DNA of 64,000 nucleotides from Pseudodesulfovibrio indicus (GCF_001563225.1 NZ_CP014206.1:930001-994000), one strand, 5' to 3'. Shown: positions 40,684 to 50,059, counted from the first letter of the stretch. The notes: generated by a model from the letters alone, not told the origin. Program-made: numbers and translations.

Positions 40684-40713
40684 AAAAAGGCCCCGATTTT
40701 TCGATCGGGGCCT
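40684..40713. terminator. Terminator of the alanine dehydrogenase gene
   Basis: AAGGCCCCGAT and ATCGGGGCCTT with a TTTTCG loop; A run on the left gives a T run on the minus strand. Confidence 0.75.
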
Positions 40714-40737
40714 TCGGGATCGCTTATGAAGCGGAGG

Positions 40738-41906
40738 CTACATCTGGGCCAGGGCTTCTTCGGGGGTCAGGGAATCGAGGTTCAGGGCGGCACCGACGGC
40801 GGGGCAGGTCAGCTTGCCGTTCCAGGTGTTCAGGCCGAGCGCCAGGCCCGCGTCGTCCTTGAGGGCGTCCACGCCCTTGGCGGCCAGGCGCAGGGCGTAG
40901 GGAGCGGTCCGGGGAGGCGGGGCGAGGCGAGGCCGGCGGCCAGGCGCAGGGCGTAGGGAGCGGTCTGGTTGACCAGGGCGAAGGTGGAGGTGCGGGGCAC
41001 CGCGCCGGGCATGTTGGCCACGCCGTAGTGGACCACGCCGTCGATGACGTAGGTCGGGTTGTCGTGGGTGGTGGCCTTGATGGTCTCGACGCAGCCGCCC
41101 TGGTCCACGGCCACGTCGACGATGACGGAGCCTTCCTTCATCATCGGCAGCATGTCGCGGGTGATGAGGTTCGGGGTCTTGGCGCCGGGCAGCAGGACCG
41201 CGCCGATGACCAGGTCGGCGCGCTGCACCATCTGGCGGATGTTCGGCTCGGTGGACATCATGGTGGTGATGCGGCCCTGGAACACGTCGTCCAGGTACTG
41301 GAGGCGCTGGTGGGAAAGATCGAGGATGGTCACGCGCGCGCCCATGCCCATGGCGATGCGGGCCGCGTTGGTGCCGACCACGCCGCCGCCCAGGACCAGG
41401 ACTTCGGCGGGATACACGCCGGGCACGCCGCCCAGCAGGATGCCGCGGCCGCCCTGAGTCTTCTCCAGGTAGTGCGCGCCCACCTGGGTGGCCATGCGGC
41501 CCGCGACCTCGGACATGGGGGTCAGCAGGGGCAAGGTGCCGTCCGCGGACTTGACGGTCTCGTAGGCGATGCCGGTGGTGCCGGACTCCAGCAGGGCGTG
41601 GGTCAGGTCCTCGGCGGCGGCCAGGTGCAGGTAGGTGAACAGGATCAGGTCGTTGCGCAGGTACTTGAATTCGCTCTTGAGCGGCTCCTTGACCTTGATG
41701 ACCATCTCGGCGGCCCACGCGTCATCGGCGGAGACCATCTTGGCGCCGGCGGCGACGTACTCTTCGTCGGTCAGGCCGCTGCCCAGACCGGCACCGGTCT
41801 CGACCAGCACCTCGTTGCCCTTGCGAACCAGGGATTCGACCGCACCGGGGGTCATGGAAACGCGGTTTTCCAGCGTCTTGATCTCTTTGGGGATACCGAT
41901 AATCAT
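40738..41906 (-). pseudogene. ald: Alanine dehydrogenase, broken by an internal duplication
   Basis: The N-terminus [20 protein letters not shown] and the catalytic region [13 protein letters not shown] are intact, as is the NAD-binding block [20 protein letters not shown]. Near codon 320 (YALRLAAG) a 31-bp stretch (40935-40965) is repeated at 40879-40909 with 25 GC-rich bases between, a gain of 56 bp. The frame is lost there and ends at 40830 with a nonsense tail. Subtracting 56 bp restores [20 protein letters not shown] and a stop at 40738, 370 residues, the normal length. The enzyme interconverts alanine and pyruvate. The broken form lacks the last 50 or so residues. Confidence 0.88.
40879..40965. 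repeat. Direct duplication inside ald (2 x 31 bp)
   Basis: Copies at 40879-40909 and 40935-40965 are identical; the 25-base spacer CGGGGAGGCGGGGCGAGG (first 18 bases shown) has no match in the normal gene. The net gain of 56 bp shifts the frame. Confidence 0.9.
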
Positions 41907-41951
41907 CTCATGCTCCTTTGAAATACTCTCCGCCCTCTCCGGCGGCTTAGG

Positions 41952-42434
41952 TTATTTGGTGAAGGTGTCCAACACGGCGTCGGGCAACAGCAGCCACTTG
42001 CGCCGGGATTTCATGACGACGAACGATTCGGAGGCGGTGATGCCGCCCAGCTTGGACAGGTCCTGGTCCAGGAACGCGTAGAGGTCGTCCATGCCTTCCT
42101 GGCAGACGATCTCCACGATGATGTCGTAGCGCCCGGTGACCACCGCGCACCAGTTCACCCTCGGCAACGCGCCGATCTGGTCCAGCTTCTCGCCGAGCTG
42201 CTCATGGCTCATCAGGCTGATGCCCACCAGGGCCACGGTCAGCCCCTTGACCCGCATGGGGTTCACCAACCCTGCCACCTTGAGCGCGCCGGCCTGCATC
42301 AGGTTCTTCAGCCGGGTGCGCACGGTGGGCGCGGTCACTCCCGTGACCGACCCGATCTTGCCCGGCGACAGCTGCCCGTCGCGGGTGAGCTCGGCCACCA
42401 GCCGCCTGTCCTGTGAATCCAATGCGTTCTTCAT
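41952..42434 (-). CDS. Lrp/AsnC-family transcriptional regulator
   Basis: 160 residues. An N-terminal helix-turn-helix (LDSQDRRLVAELTRDGQLSP, then GVTAPTVRTRLKNLMQAGAL) precedes an RAM/ligand domain (VALVGISLMSHEQLGEKLDQ, CAVVTGRYDIIVEIVC). The gene lies 45 bases upstream of ald on the same strand, so the pair should form one transcript. In many bacteria an Lrp-type protein activates ald in response to alanine, and this pairing suggests the same. A strong promoter is visible upstream. Confidence 0.88.
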   Translation of the reverse strand: MKNALDSQDRRLVAELTRDGQLSPGKIGSVTGVTAPTVRTRLKNLMQAGALKVAGLVNPMRVKGLTVALVGISLMSHEQLGEKLDQIGALPRVNWCAVVTGRYDIIVEIVCQEGMDDLYAFLDQDLSKLGGITASESFVVMKSRRKWLLLPDAVLDTFTK

Positions 42435-42481
42435 GCTTCTTTGTCTCGCGTTTTTCAGTTTTGAAAGCGAAGTGAATCTTT

Positions 42482-42509
42482 TTTATCTAAAAGCGAAAAA
42501 ACTTGTCAA
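42482..42509 (-). promoter_or_regulatory. Sigma-70-type promoter of the Lrp-ald operon
   Basis: On the minus strand TTGACA (42509-42504), 16 bases, then GATAAA (42487-42482), in an AT-rich stretch about 48 bases before the start codon. The rest of 42435-42691 has no gene. Confidence 0.6.
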
Positions 42510-42691
42510 TTAAATATTTCTAAAAAAATCGCCGAGGAAAAGGGGCGGAAAACGATCGGTGCGCCGGGCGGGACAAAGGCGCGCGTCAAGGATGCCGGAG
42601 GTTCCGGGGAGATGGCGTGGAGCCGCGGGCCTGGGCGCTGGGGACGCGGGCCGGGTCGTTCAGGGGGGTGGCGTTGGGTCGCCGGGCGGGA

Positions 42692-44137
42692 TCAGGCGGT
42701 CAGGCTGGACACGAGCAGGGCGGTGCCGAACAGGCAGATGGCGGCCGCGCCGCAGATGGACAGCCCCGCGTAGACCACGTTGAACAACCGCCGGTTGCGG
42801 CCGGAGAGCTTCAGGGCGGCGGATCGGGCCGTGACCGCGAACCAGGCGAACAGGGTGGTGGTCAGCCCCATGCCCGCGGCCATGACGATGAGCGCCATGA
42901 CCCCGGTCCAGAAGATGTTCAGGCCGATGGAAAAGGCCAGGATGACCGCCGCGCCCGGACAGGGGATCAGGCCGGTGACGAAGGACACGGCCAGGATGGA
43001 CCGGAGGTCGCCCCCGTTGCCGTCCGTATGTTCGCAGCCGGGCGCGAGCATGCCGCCCTTGAGCAGATCGCGCACGGCCTTGATCACCAGGACCAGCCCC
43101 ATGAGCGCGAGCAGCCCGTAGCTGGCGGGCTGGAGGGCGCGGCTGGCGGCGGCGAATCCGCCCATGCCCGAGGAGAAGATCAGGTAGGCCACGCCCACGG
43201 CGGCGGCAGCGGACCCCATGTGCACGAAGGTGATGGCGTTGCCCATGAGCGCGCCGCTGGCCAGGGAGCCGGGGTTGGCCAGGAAATAGGAGCAGACCAC
43301 GGCCTTGCCGTGCCCCGGTCCCACCGCGTGGATCACGCCGTAGACGAAGGACAGCCCCAGGAACATCCACAGGGCCGGGCCGAGCGGGTTGTCGCGCAGG
43401 TCGGTGCCGAACGCGTTGAGCCGGGTGGTCAGCTCCTTCTGGGCCGAGCGCACCAGTCCCATGAGCCGGGTCAGCGGGCCGGGCGCTTCCGAGGGCGGCG
43501 CAGTCACGATCTGCGGCGCGGGACCGGCCGCGCCCGAGACCACCAGGTGCACGGCGTCAGGCACGATGTAGCGCCAGTAGGTCTGGTCCTTGGCGGGCAG
43601 CATGGAGTGGCTGACCTTGACCCCGCCCTTGACGTCGAAGCGGATGCCGTTCTCGGCGTAGATCATATCCGTGTAGTATTCGCGGTCGAACACGGCCATG
43701 CGGAATTTCTCCAGCCGCTCCGGGGGCAGGTTCAGGGGGACGTCGAAGTCGTAGACGAACCGCTCGCCGGACAGGGACGCCCGGAAGTTGTCCACGGTCA
43801 CCGGCACGCGCTTGCCCCCGGCCTCGATCAGGGTGAAATAGCCGTAGTTGGCCAGGTACTGGAACGCGCCCTCGCGCACCGCCTTCTGCCCCTCCGGGGT
43901 GGCCAGGGCTTCGGGCGACAGTCCCAGGTCCGAGAGGATGGCGCGGGTGAAGATCTCGTCGAACAGCCAGTTCTGGTGTACCGAGGAGAGTCCCTTTTCG
44001 TCGAGACGGAAGGTCAGGGACACGTCCACGTAGACGTGGGGATGGGCCTGGGCCGGGCCGGAGCCGAGGATCGGGCAGGCCAGGGCCAGGACAAGGAGGG
44101 GGGCGAAAAATATGCGCATGGCGGCTGGGGTGAGCAT
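42692..44137 (-). CDS. DUF1007-NicO fusion, probable nickel/cobalt exporter
   Basis: About 480 residues. The signal peptide (MRIFFAPLLVLALACPILG, cleavage near AQA) leads to a periplasmic DUF1007 domain starting HPHVYVDVSLTF. The C-terminal half is a NicO/RcnA-type membrane domain with six helices (ALWMFLGLSFVYGVIHAVGP, GHGKAVVCSYFLANPG, AVSFVTGLIPCPGAAVILAF). The GPGHGKA and GLIPCPGAA motifs are family hallmarks. Such fusions move nickel or cobalt across the inner membrane. No strong ribosome site is visible; starts at 44137, 44119 or 44194 are possible. Confidence 0.82.
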   Translation of the reverse strand: MLTPAAMRIFFAPLLVLALACPILGSGPAQAHPHVYVDVSLTFRLDEKGLSSVHQNWLFDEIFTRAILSDLGLSPEALATPEGQKAVREGAFQYLANYGYFTLIEAGGKRVPVTVDNFRASLSGERFVYDFDVPLNLPPERLEKFRMAVFDREYYTDMIYAENGIRFDVKGGVKVSHSMLPAKDQTYWRYIVPDAVHLVVSGAAGPAPQIVTAPPSEAPGPLTRLMGLVRSAQKELTTRLNAFGTDLRDNPLGPALWMFLGLSFVYGVIHAVGPGHGKAVVCSYFLANPGSLASGALMGNAITFVHMGSAAAAVGVAYLIFSSGMGGFAAASRALQPASYGLLALMGLVLVIKAVRDLLKGGMLAPGCEHTDGNGGDLRSILAVSFVTGLIPCPGAAVILAFSIGLNIFWTGVMALIVMAAGMGLTTTLFAWFAVTARSAALKLSGRNRRLFNVVYAGLSICGAAAICLFGTALLVSSLTA

Positions 44138-44254
44138 TACGGGAGGAACCCCTGGCTGGCAAGGGTATTTCGTTTTCGGGCGGTGGCTGCGCATTGCAAT
44201 CGGAACCGTTGCATTATAGGCTCAATGTGAAATACTCCCTAAACGAGATACGTG

Positions 44255-44983
44255 ATGTTCCGATTCAAGTTTTTGTCTTTATTCGTCTTGCTCATAGCCG
44301 CGCAGCTCCTGTGGCCCCTCGCGGTCCGGGCGGAGACGTTGCGCGTGGCCATTCCAGAGCTGGTGCGTTGCGGCGACATGGAGAACGGCAAACCCGTCGG
44401 GTATTGCGTTGATATCGCCGAAGAGCTGGCCCGCGAGGCCGGTCTGGAGACGGTCACCACCGTCAGGCCGCTGCCCCGGGTGCTGGACGATTTCCAGTCC
44501 GGGGACGTGGACCTGTCCGTCCTGGTCCCGGACGGGGCGTTGGGCGGCAAGGCCCGGATTCTCGGCGAAGTGCGGGGCATCGAGTTCGCGGCCTGGGCCA
44601 GGGCGGAGACGCCGCTGCGCGATCTCCGCGACCTGGAGGGAAAGCCCGTGGCGGTGGTCCGGGGCGGCCAGTTCGAAACCAGGGCCAGGGAGCTGAAAAT
44701 CGTGCCGATCCCGACGCGAAATTACGACATGAGTCTCAAGCTGCTCATGGTCAGGCGCGTGGACGCGGTCGTCGGGCCGGTCAACCCCCTTGTCCTGGCC
44801 GCCAAGGGGCTGGGCCTTGACCGCAGCGTCCTGGGCAGGATGCTGCCGTTGGACAGCCTGTCCCTGCACTTCATCGTCTCCGACTCCCTGGACCCCGACG
44901 TGGCGGACCGCCTGAAGGGGGCGTTGCAGCGCCTCCGGGACGACGGAACCCTTGATCGGATCATGGAAAAGTACAAGTTATAA
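44255..44983 (+). CDS. Periplasmic solute-binding protein, amino-acid ABC type (SBP_bac_3)
   Basis: 242 residues with a signal peptide (FLSLFVLLIAAQLLWPLAVR, cleavage near RAE). The mature protein reads ETLRVAIPELVRCGDMENGK, then GYCVDIAEELAREAGLE and the C-terminal DDGTLDRIMEKYKL, the standard ends of family 3 binding proteins. No permease or ATPase gene is next to it. Instead a sensor kinase follows about 90 bases later, so it might sense a ligand for that kinase. That is inferred from position. Confidence 0.78.
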   Translation: MFRFKFLSLFVLLIAAQLLWPLAVRAETLRVAIPELVRCGDMENGKPVGYCVDIAEELAREAGLETVTTVRPLPRVLDDFQSGDVDLSVLVPDGALGGKARILGEVRGIEFAAWARAETPLRDLRDLEGKPVAVVRGGQFETRARELKIVPIPTRNYDMSLKLLMVRRVDAVVGPVNPLVLAAKGLGLDRSVLGRMLPLDSLSLHFIVSDSLDPDVADRLKGALQRLRDDGTLDRIMEKYKL

Positions 44984-45069
44984 CCCTGATGACAGGATTT
45001 CCCGAGTGGTGTAAGGATGACTCCCTAATGGCGTGGAGTTTTGTTCAGCCCCCTTTGCCCGGATAGACG

Positions 45070-47001
45070 ATGCGAGCAGACCAACCCAAGAGAACCAGGC
45101 CTCTCCTGACCAGCAGATCCATTTCCAGGGATTTGACGCTCAGTCTCGTCGTCATCGTCATGATCATCGCCACCGCCATGGGCGGCTACATCTATTGGCA
45201 GCAATCCCAGGACATGTGGAAGAGCGCCGAGGAGAAGGGCGAGGACACCATCACCTCCGTGGCCGAGATCCTGGCCGTGCCCATCTGGAACCTCGATTAC
45301 GACAACGCCCGGCTCATCGGCTCGGTCTACACCCATGACGACATGGTCCAGGGCATCCGCATCTACGGCTCGCGCAACGAGGTCGTCTTCGCCCACGAAA
45401 AATTCTCCGGCGCGCCCGCCGATTTCAGCAAAATACGCTCCATCGTCTTCGAGGGCCGGACCATCGGCCGGGCCGAGATCGACTTCACCCTGGCCAAGGA
45501 GAAGAAGCGGCTCGACGAGCAGATGTTCGTCTCGATCATCATCATCGTCGTGGCCATCTCCGTTATCCTGGCCATCACCGGCCTGCTCCTGCGCGTCTTC
45601 CTGAACAAGCCGCTCATGGTCCTCCAGTCGGGCATCGCCCGCGTGGCCAAGGGCGACTTCTCCTACGACTTCGGCGAGGTCTACCATGCCGAGCTGCAGG
45701 AGATCGCCAAGCGGTTCCGGCGCATGTCCATCGAGATCGAGGGCCGCGAGAACAAGCTCCAGACCATGAACAAGACCCTCCAGGAAGCGGAGGAGAAATA
45801 CCGCGGTATCTTCGAGAACGCCATCGAGGGCATCTTCCAGGCCACCCCGGACGGCGTGCTGCGCCGCGCCAACCCGGCCATGGCCCGCATCTTCGGCTAC
45901 GACTCCCTGGACGAGTTCCTGTCCAACGTCCGTTCCCTCAACTCCCGGATTATGGTCAACCCGGAGAACATGAAGGGATTCACGGACCTGGTGCGGGAGA
46001 AGGGCGAGGTCAAGCGGTTCGAGGCCGAGTACTACCGGCGCGACGGCAAGACCATCTGGGGGTCCCTCAACGCCCGCGCCATCTACGGCGACGACGGCAA
46101 CTTCGTGTTCGTCGAGGGCATCCTGGAGGACATCACCGACCGCAAGAAGGCGGAGCAGGACCTGGCCGACCTCAACCGCCACCTGGAGCAGCTGGTGCGC
46201 GAGCGCACCGAGGACCTGGTCAACAAGGCCCGCGAACTGGAAGAGGCCAACCAGCGGCTGCGCGAGCTTGACGAGATGAAGTCCGCCTTCCTCTCCTCGG
46301 TCTCCCACGAGCTGCGCACCCCGCTGACCTCCATCCTCGGCTTCGCCAAATTGCTGAACAAGGAGTTCACGCGCAACTTCCTGCCCCTGGTCAGCCCGGA
46401 CAGCAGCCTGGCGCGCAAGGGCAAGCGCATCCGCGAGAACCTGGCCATCATCAGCCACGAGGGCGAACGGCTGACCCGGCTGATCAACGACGTGCTGGAC
46501 CTGAACAAGATCGAGTCCGGCTCCATGGGCTGGCGCGACGAGAAGCTGGACATGAACGAGGTCATCGAGGTGGCCGCCAACTCCGTGTCCGGCATGTTCG
46601 CCCAGACCTCCCTGGAGCTGCTGACCGAGGTCGAGCCGAACCTCCCGGCCATCTTCGCGGACCGCGACCGCATGCAGCAGGTGCTCATCAACCTGCTGAA
46701 CAACGCCTCCAAGTTCACCGAGTCGGGCCACGTCACCATCCGCGCCTTCCCGCGCTTCGGCCAGCTTCGCGTGGAGGTGGTGGACACCGGCACCGGCATC
46801 CACCCCGAGGACCAGTCCCAGATCTTCGAGAAATTCCACCAGACCCACACCGACGACACCATGGTCAACAAGCCCAAGGGCACCGGCCTCGGCCTGACCA
46901 TCTGCCGCGAGATCATCGAGCACTACGGCGGCCGCATCTGGGTCGAGTCCGAAGTGGGCGTAGGCTCCACCTTCATTTTCACTCTTCCTGCCATGCAGTA
47001 G
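45070..47001 (+). CDS. Sensor histidine kinase with HAMP and PAS domains
   Basis: 643 residues. Helix 1 (about 22-43) and helix 2 (about 152-175, VSIIIIVVAISVILAITGLL) border a periplasmic domain. A HAMP linker, a PAS domain (about 245-365, GIFENAIEGIFQATPDGVL) and a coiled coil follow. HisKA has its phospho-histidine in SVSHELRTPLTSILGFA near residue 412. HATPase_c has NLLNNASKFTE, DTGTGIHPEDQ and GTGLGLTIC. No receiver domain is attached and no response regulator gene is adjacent. The putative binding protein gene lies just upstream. Confidence 0.93.
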   Translation: MRADQPKRTRPLLTSRSISRDLTLSLVVIVMIIATAMGGYIYWQQSQDMWKSAEEKGEDTITSVAEILAVPIWNLDYDNARLIGSVYTHDDMVQGIRIYGSRNEVVFAHEKFSGAPADFSKIRSIVFEGRTIGRAEIDFTLAKEKKRLDEQMFVSIIIIVVAISVILAITGLLLRVFLNKPLMVLQSGIARVAKGDFSYDFGEVYHAELQEIAKRFRRMSIEIEGRENKLQTMNKTLQEAEEKYRGIFENAIEGIFQATPDGVLRRANPAMARIFGYDSLDEFLSNVRSLNSRIMVNPENMKGFTDLVREKGEVKRFEAEYYRRDGKTIWGSLNARAIYGDDGNFVFVEGILEDITDRKKAEQDLADLNRHLEQLVRERTEDLVNKARELEEANQRLRELDEMKSAFLSSVSHELRTPLTSILGFAKLLNKEFTRNFLPLVSPDSSLARKGKRIRENLAIISHEGERLTRLINDVLDLNKIESGSMGWRDEKLDMNEVIEVAANSVSGMFAQTSLELLTEVEPNLPAIFADRDRMQQVLINLLNNASKFTESGHVTIRAFPRFGQLRVEVVDTGTGIHPEDQSQIFEKFHQTHTDDTMVNKPKGTGLGLTICREIIEHYGGRIWVESEVGVGSTFIFTLPAMQ

Positions 47002-47043
47002 GCGTTCCGATAGCGGCTCTCTACCCGGCAGTCCCGCCCGAAG

Positions 47044-47290
47044 GCCCTCCCCTGGAACGCCTTTGAGGCGCAGCCTCAAACAGTGACTTTCATACCCTGC
47101 CAAGCCTTGCGAAGGCCCTGATTTCTTCTTTCGCCGTCCCGTCAATCCGCACTCTACTTTTGATCAGATGGAGCCGGACCGAGCTGATCGGATTCTCGGC
47201 GGCCAAACTCGGGCGGTGGGCTACCCCCCAGGGCGTTTTCTTTGGTTCTTTCTTTTGGCCCAACAAAAGTAAGAACCCCGCCGGGAGGGC
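47044..47290 (-). repeat. Mosaic repeat R, copy 3 (reverse orientation, no P element)
   Basis: Read on the minus strand it has GCCCTCCCGGCGGGG, a hairpin of changed sequence (GTTCTTACTTTTG/CAAAAGAAAGAAC), GCCCTGGGGGGTAGCCCACC, GATCAGCTCGGTCCGGCTCC at the empty junction (47170-47189 on the plus strand), CATCTGATCAAAAGTA and the tail GTTTGAGGC/GCCTCAAA. The middle block of copies 1 and 2 is absent. The rest of 47002-47405 holds no gene. Confidence 0.8.
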
Positions 47291-47405
47291 TGTTCGAAAC
47301 TTGGAGGAGCGCCGGCGAAGGCTCTCTCTCCTCCTCTTTTCCCATCAAAAAAGCGGCCCGGAGATTCCTCTTCGGGCCGCCCGCATTTCAAGAAGAGGCT
47401 CGCGC

Positions 47406-48875
47406 CTATTCGTCGTACTCGTATTCGATGTCGATGTGGATGGACTTGCCGTAGCGCTGCTCCAGGTCGGCCAGAATGCCGCGCTTGTTGTTGAGCAGGT
47501 AGATGGCCAGCTCCTCTTCGCAGTCGAACTCCACGGTGTCGGAACCGGGCTTGCGCAGGTCGCGGTGGATGTCCTTGAGCGCCTGGAGGGCCTGCCATTC
47601 CATGTTGCGGCGGATGCCGGTGCCCTTGCAGCACGGACACGGCTCGGTGGAGATGGCGATGGCCGAGGACCCCAGCCGCTGGCGGACCAGCTCCATGAGG
47701 CCGAATGACGAGATGCGCGAGACGTCGGTCCGGGCGCGGTCGTTCTTCATCTCGGCGCGCATGACCTTCTCCACCTCGCGGCAGTCCTTGGGGTTCTTCA
47801 TCTCGATGAAGTCGATGACCACCTGGCCGCCGATGTCCCGCAGCCGGAGCTGCCGGGCGATCTCCACGGCGGCTTCGACGTTGGTCTTGAGCGCCATCTT
47901 CTGGAAATTCCGTTCGCCGCCGATCTTGCCGGAGTTGATGTCCACGGCGGTCAGGGCCTCGGTGGCGTCGAAGACCAGCCGCCCGCCCGAGGGCATGGAC
48001 GCCTCGCGGGAGTATATCTCCTCCACCTGTTTGACCAGGTTGAACCGCTCCAGCAGCGAGAGGTCGCTGTCTTCGTGCAGCCTGACCAGGTTGTTCTTGC
48101 GCGGGAAGGCGAGCTTCACGAACTGGTGGACCTGCTCATAGGTCTCCTTGTCGTCCACCCAGACCTCGGTCACGTCGCTGGTCAGGTAGTCGCGCACGGC
48201 GCGGGCGGCCAGGCCGAGCTCCTCGTAGACGATGGCCGGGGCCTTTTCCTTCTGGGCGTTGGAGCGGATGTCGGTCCACAGCCGGTTCAGGTACTTGAAG
48301 TCGCGCTCCAGCGCGGCCTTGGACTGGCCCACGGCGGCGGTGCGGGCGATGAGCCCCACGCCCTCGGTGGTCTCGAACCCTTCGAGAATCTTCTTCAGGC
48401 GGACGCGCTCCTTCTCGTCCTCGATCTTGCGCGAGACCCCGATCTGGTTGCGGCCCACGGTGTAGACGAAGCTGCGGCCGGGCAGGGAGAGATAGGAGGT
48501 CAGGAAGGCGCCCTTCTTGCCGGTGGGTTCCTTGACCACCTGGACCAGGACCTCCTGGCCGGGCTTGAGAACCTTCTGCATCAGCGGGAACCGCTGGCCC
48601 TTCTTGGTGGCCGGGGAGCCGATGTAGTATTCCGGGTGGACCTCGTCGATCTGGAGGAACCCGTTGCGCTCGGCCCCGTAGTTGATGAACGCGGCCTGCA
48701 GCCCGTTGTCGATGTTGTGGATGTAGCCCTTGTAGATGTTGCCCTTGGTCTTGGCCTGGTGGACCATTTCAACGTAGTATTCGTTGACCTTGCCCTCTTC
48801 GGCGATGACGACCTCTACCTGTTCTCCCGGCAGTACGGAGATGAACATCTTCTGCCGTTTCTTCTTGTTGGTCAT
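47406..48875 (-). CDS. rng: Ribonuclease G/E family endoribonuclease
   Basis: 489 residues. S1 RNA-binding region near the start (GNIYKGYIHNIDNGLQAAFI, then NYGAERNGFLQIDEV). Catalytic-domain blocks include SGGRLVFDATEALTAVDINS and QVVIDFIEMKNPKDCREV. The zinc-link cysteines are in TEPCPCCKGTGIRR. The length and the absence of a long C-terminal scaffold fit RNase G (CafA) better than RNase E. It processes rRNA and mRNA 5' ends. GAGGG precedes the ATG. Confidence 0.93.
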   Translation of the reverse strand: MTNKKKRQKMFISVLPGEQVEVVIAEEGKVNEYYVEMVHQAKTKGNIYKGYIHNIDNGLQAAFINYGAERNGFLQIDEVHPEYYIGSPATKKGQRFPLMQKVLKPGQEVLVQVVKEPTGKKGAFLTSYLSLPGRSFVYTVGRNQIGVSRKIEDEKERVRLKKILEGFETTEGVGLIARTAAVGQSKAALERDFKYLNRLWTDIRSNAQKEKAPAIVYEELGLAARAVRDYLTSDVTEVWVDDKETYEQVHQFVKLAFPRKNNLVRLHEDSDLSLLERFNLVKQVEEIYSREASMPSGGRLVFDATEALTAVDINSGKIGGERNFQKMALKTNVEAAVEIARQLRLRDIGGQVVIDFIEMKNPKDCREVEKVMRAEMKNDRARTDVSRISSFGLMELVRQRLGSSAIAISTEPCPCCKGTGIRRNMEWQALQALKDIHRDLRKPGSDTVEFDCEEELAIYLLNNKRGILADLEQRYGKSIHIDIEYEYDE

Positions 48876-48923
48876 GCAACCCTCGCGACGAGAAAAGTGT
48901 GTTTGAAGTCCCGGCGCGCCCTT

Positions 48924-49877
48924 TCAGTCCTCTATGACGTGGCCCGTTCCGTGGTAGAATGTCTGCCCCCGGTCATCCCGGCGGGTGACGTCGCCCATCT
49001 TCTCGAGGGCTTCCACGGCCTGGCGGACCCGTTCGGGGTCCGCTCCCAGGGCCTGGGCGAGCTGTTCCGCGGTCTGGGGCCGGCGGTTCAGGGAGGCGGT
49101 CACGGCAGCGGTCATCCGCTCCAGGCTCATCTCCTTTCCCCCCGTGCCCGACCGCTCGCGGTTGCGGGTTTCCCCGCCTCCCAGCGCCAGGCGCCAGCGG
49201 CTTAGGACCGCCCCGTCCACGGGGCGGACCCCCTTGACCGTTCCGGGGCGGGTCAGGGTGACCACGTCCACCCGGTCGGGGGCAAGCCGCTTGCAAAAAT
49301 CCTGTAGCAAGCCGAGGTTCTCGTCGGAATCGTTAATTCCCTCGGCAAGCAAAATTTCCAAAAATATCTGTCCCTTAAATTCCTTTTTGAATTCAAGGAG
49401 CCCTTCGGCCACGGCCTGGGGCGTGATGGTCCGGTCCGGCCGGTTCACGGCGGCGAACTCGTCGCCCACCAGGGAATCCAGGCTGGGCAGGACCACGTCG
49501 GCGGCGCACAGCTCGCGCCGCACCTGCGGGTCGGTCATCAGGCTGGCATTGGTCAGCACCGCCACCGGGGTGTCCGGGAACAGCCGCCGCGAACCGAGGA
49601 TGATGGTCTCCATATCCAGGTTCAGGCACGGCTCGCCCAGTCCGCCCAGGGTGATCATGTCGGGCGGTTCCAGCCCCTCTTCCTTCCACAGGGCCAGCTC
49701 CTTGAGAATGTCGGCCGCCGGGACGTACACCCTGCGTTCGCAGGTCCGGTCCCTGGTGGCTCCCACCTCGCAGTAGACGCAGTCCATGGAGCAGATGCGG
49801 TCCCCCAGCAGGTCCAGGCCGAGGGATCGGCCGAGCCGCCCGCTCATCACGGGGCCGAAGACGTACTTGTATGCCAT
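48924..49877 (-). CDS. Radical SAM protein with C-terminal winged helix
   Basis: 317 residues. The radical SAM cluster motif is CSMDCVYCEVG (CxxxCxxC) and the AdoMet-binding glycines are in LGGLGEPCLN. Further core strands include VAVLTNASLMTDPQVRREL and ILLAEGINDSD. From about residue 245 a helix-turn-helix-like tail follows (TAEQLAQALGADPERVRQAV). The early PVMSGRLGRSLG pattern occurs in uncharacterised radical SAM proteins related to TYW1-like enzymes. The exact reaction is unknown. It is the gene downstream of an AT-rich gap facing the next sensor kinase. Confidence 0.85.
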   Translation of the reverse strand: MAYKYVFGPVMSGRLGRSLGLDLLGDRICSMDCVYCEVGATRDRTCERRVYVPAADILKELALWKEEGLEPPDMITLGGLGEPCLNLDMETIILGSRRLFPDTPVAVLTNASLMTDPQVRRELCAADVVLPSLDSLVGDEFAAVNRPDRTITPQAVAEGLLEFKKEFKGQIFLEILLAEGINDSDENLGLLQDFCKRLAPDRVDVVTLTRPGTVKGVRPVDGAVLSRWRLALGGGETRNRERSGTGGKEMSLERMTAAVTASLNRRPQTAEQLAQALGADPERVRQAVEALEKMGDVTRRDDRGQTFYHGTGHVIED

Positions 49878-50059
49878 GCGCGTCGCTTTCCTTGTGGGTA
49901 GGAATTCCTATAACCCTAGCCAGCTTATTAAGTACTGGGGGGGTTCTGTCAAGGGCGGCGGGGTCCCGGGGACGGCGGACGGAGGGGCGCGACCAATAAA
50001 TCATTTGTGTGTCGACCGCCGTCATGTATGTTCATCGGTGAATTCCGGAGGAGCCGTCG

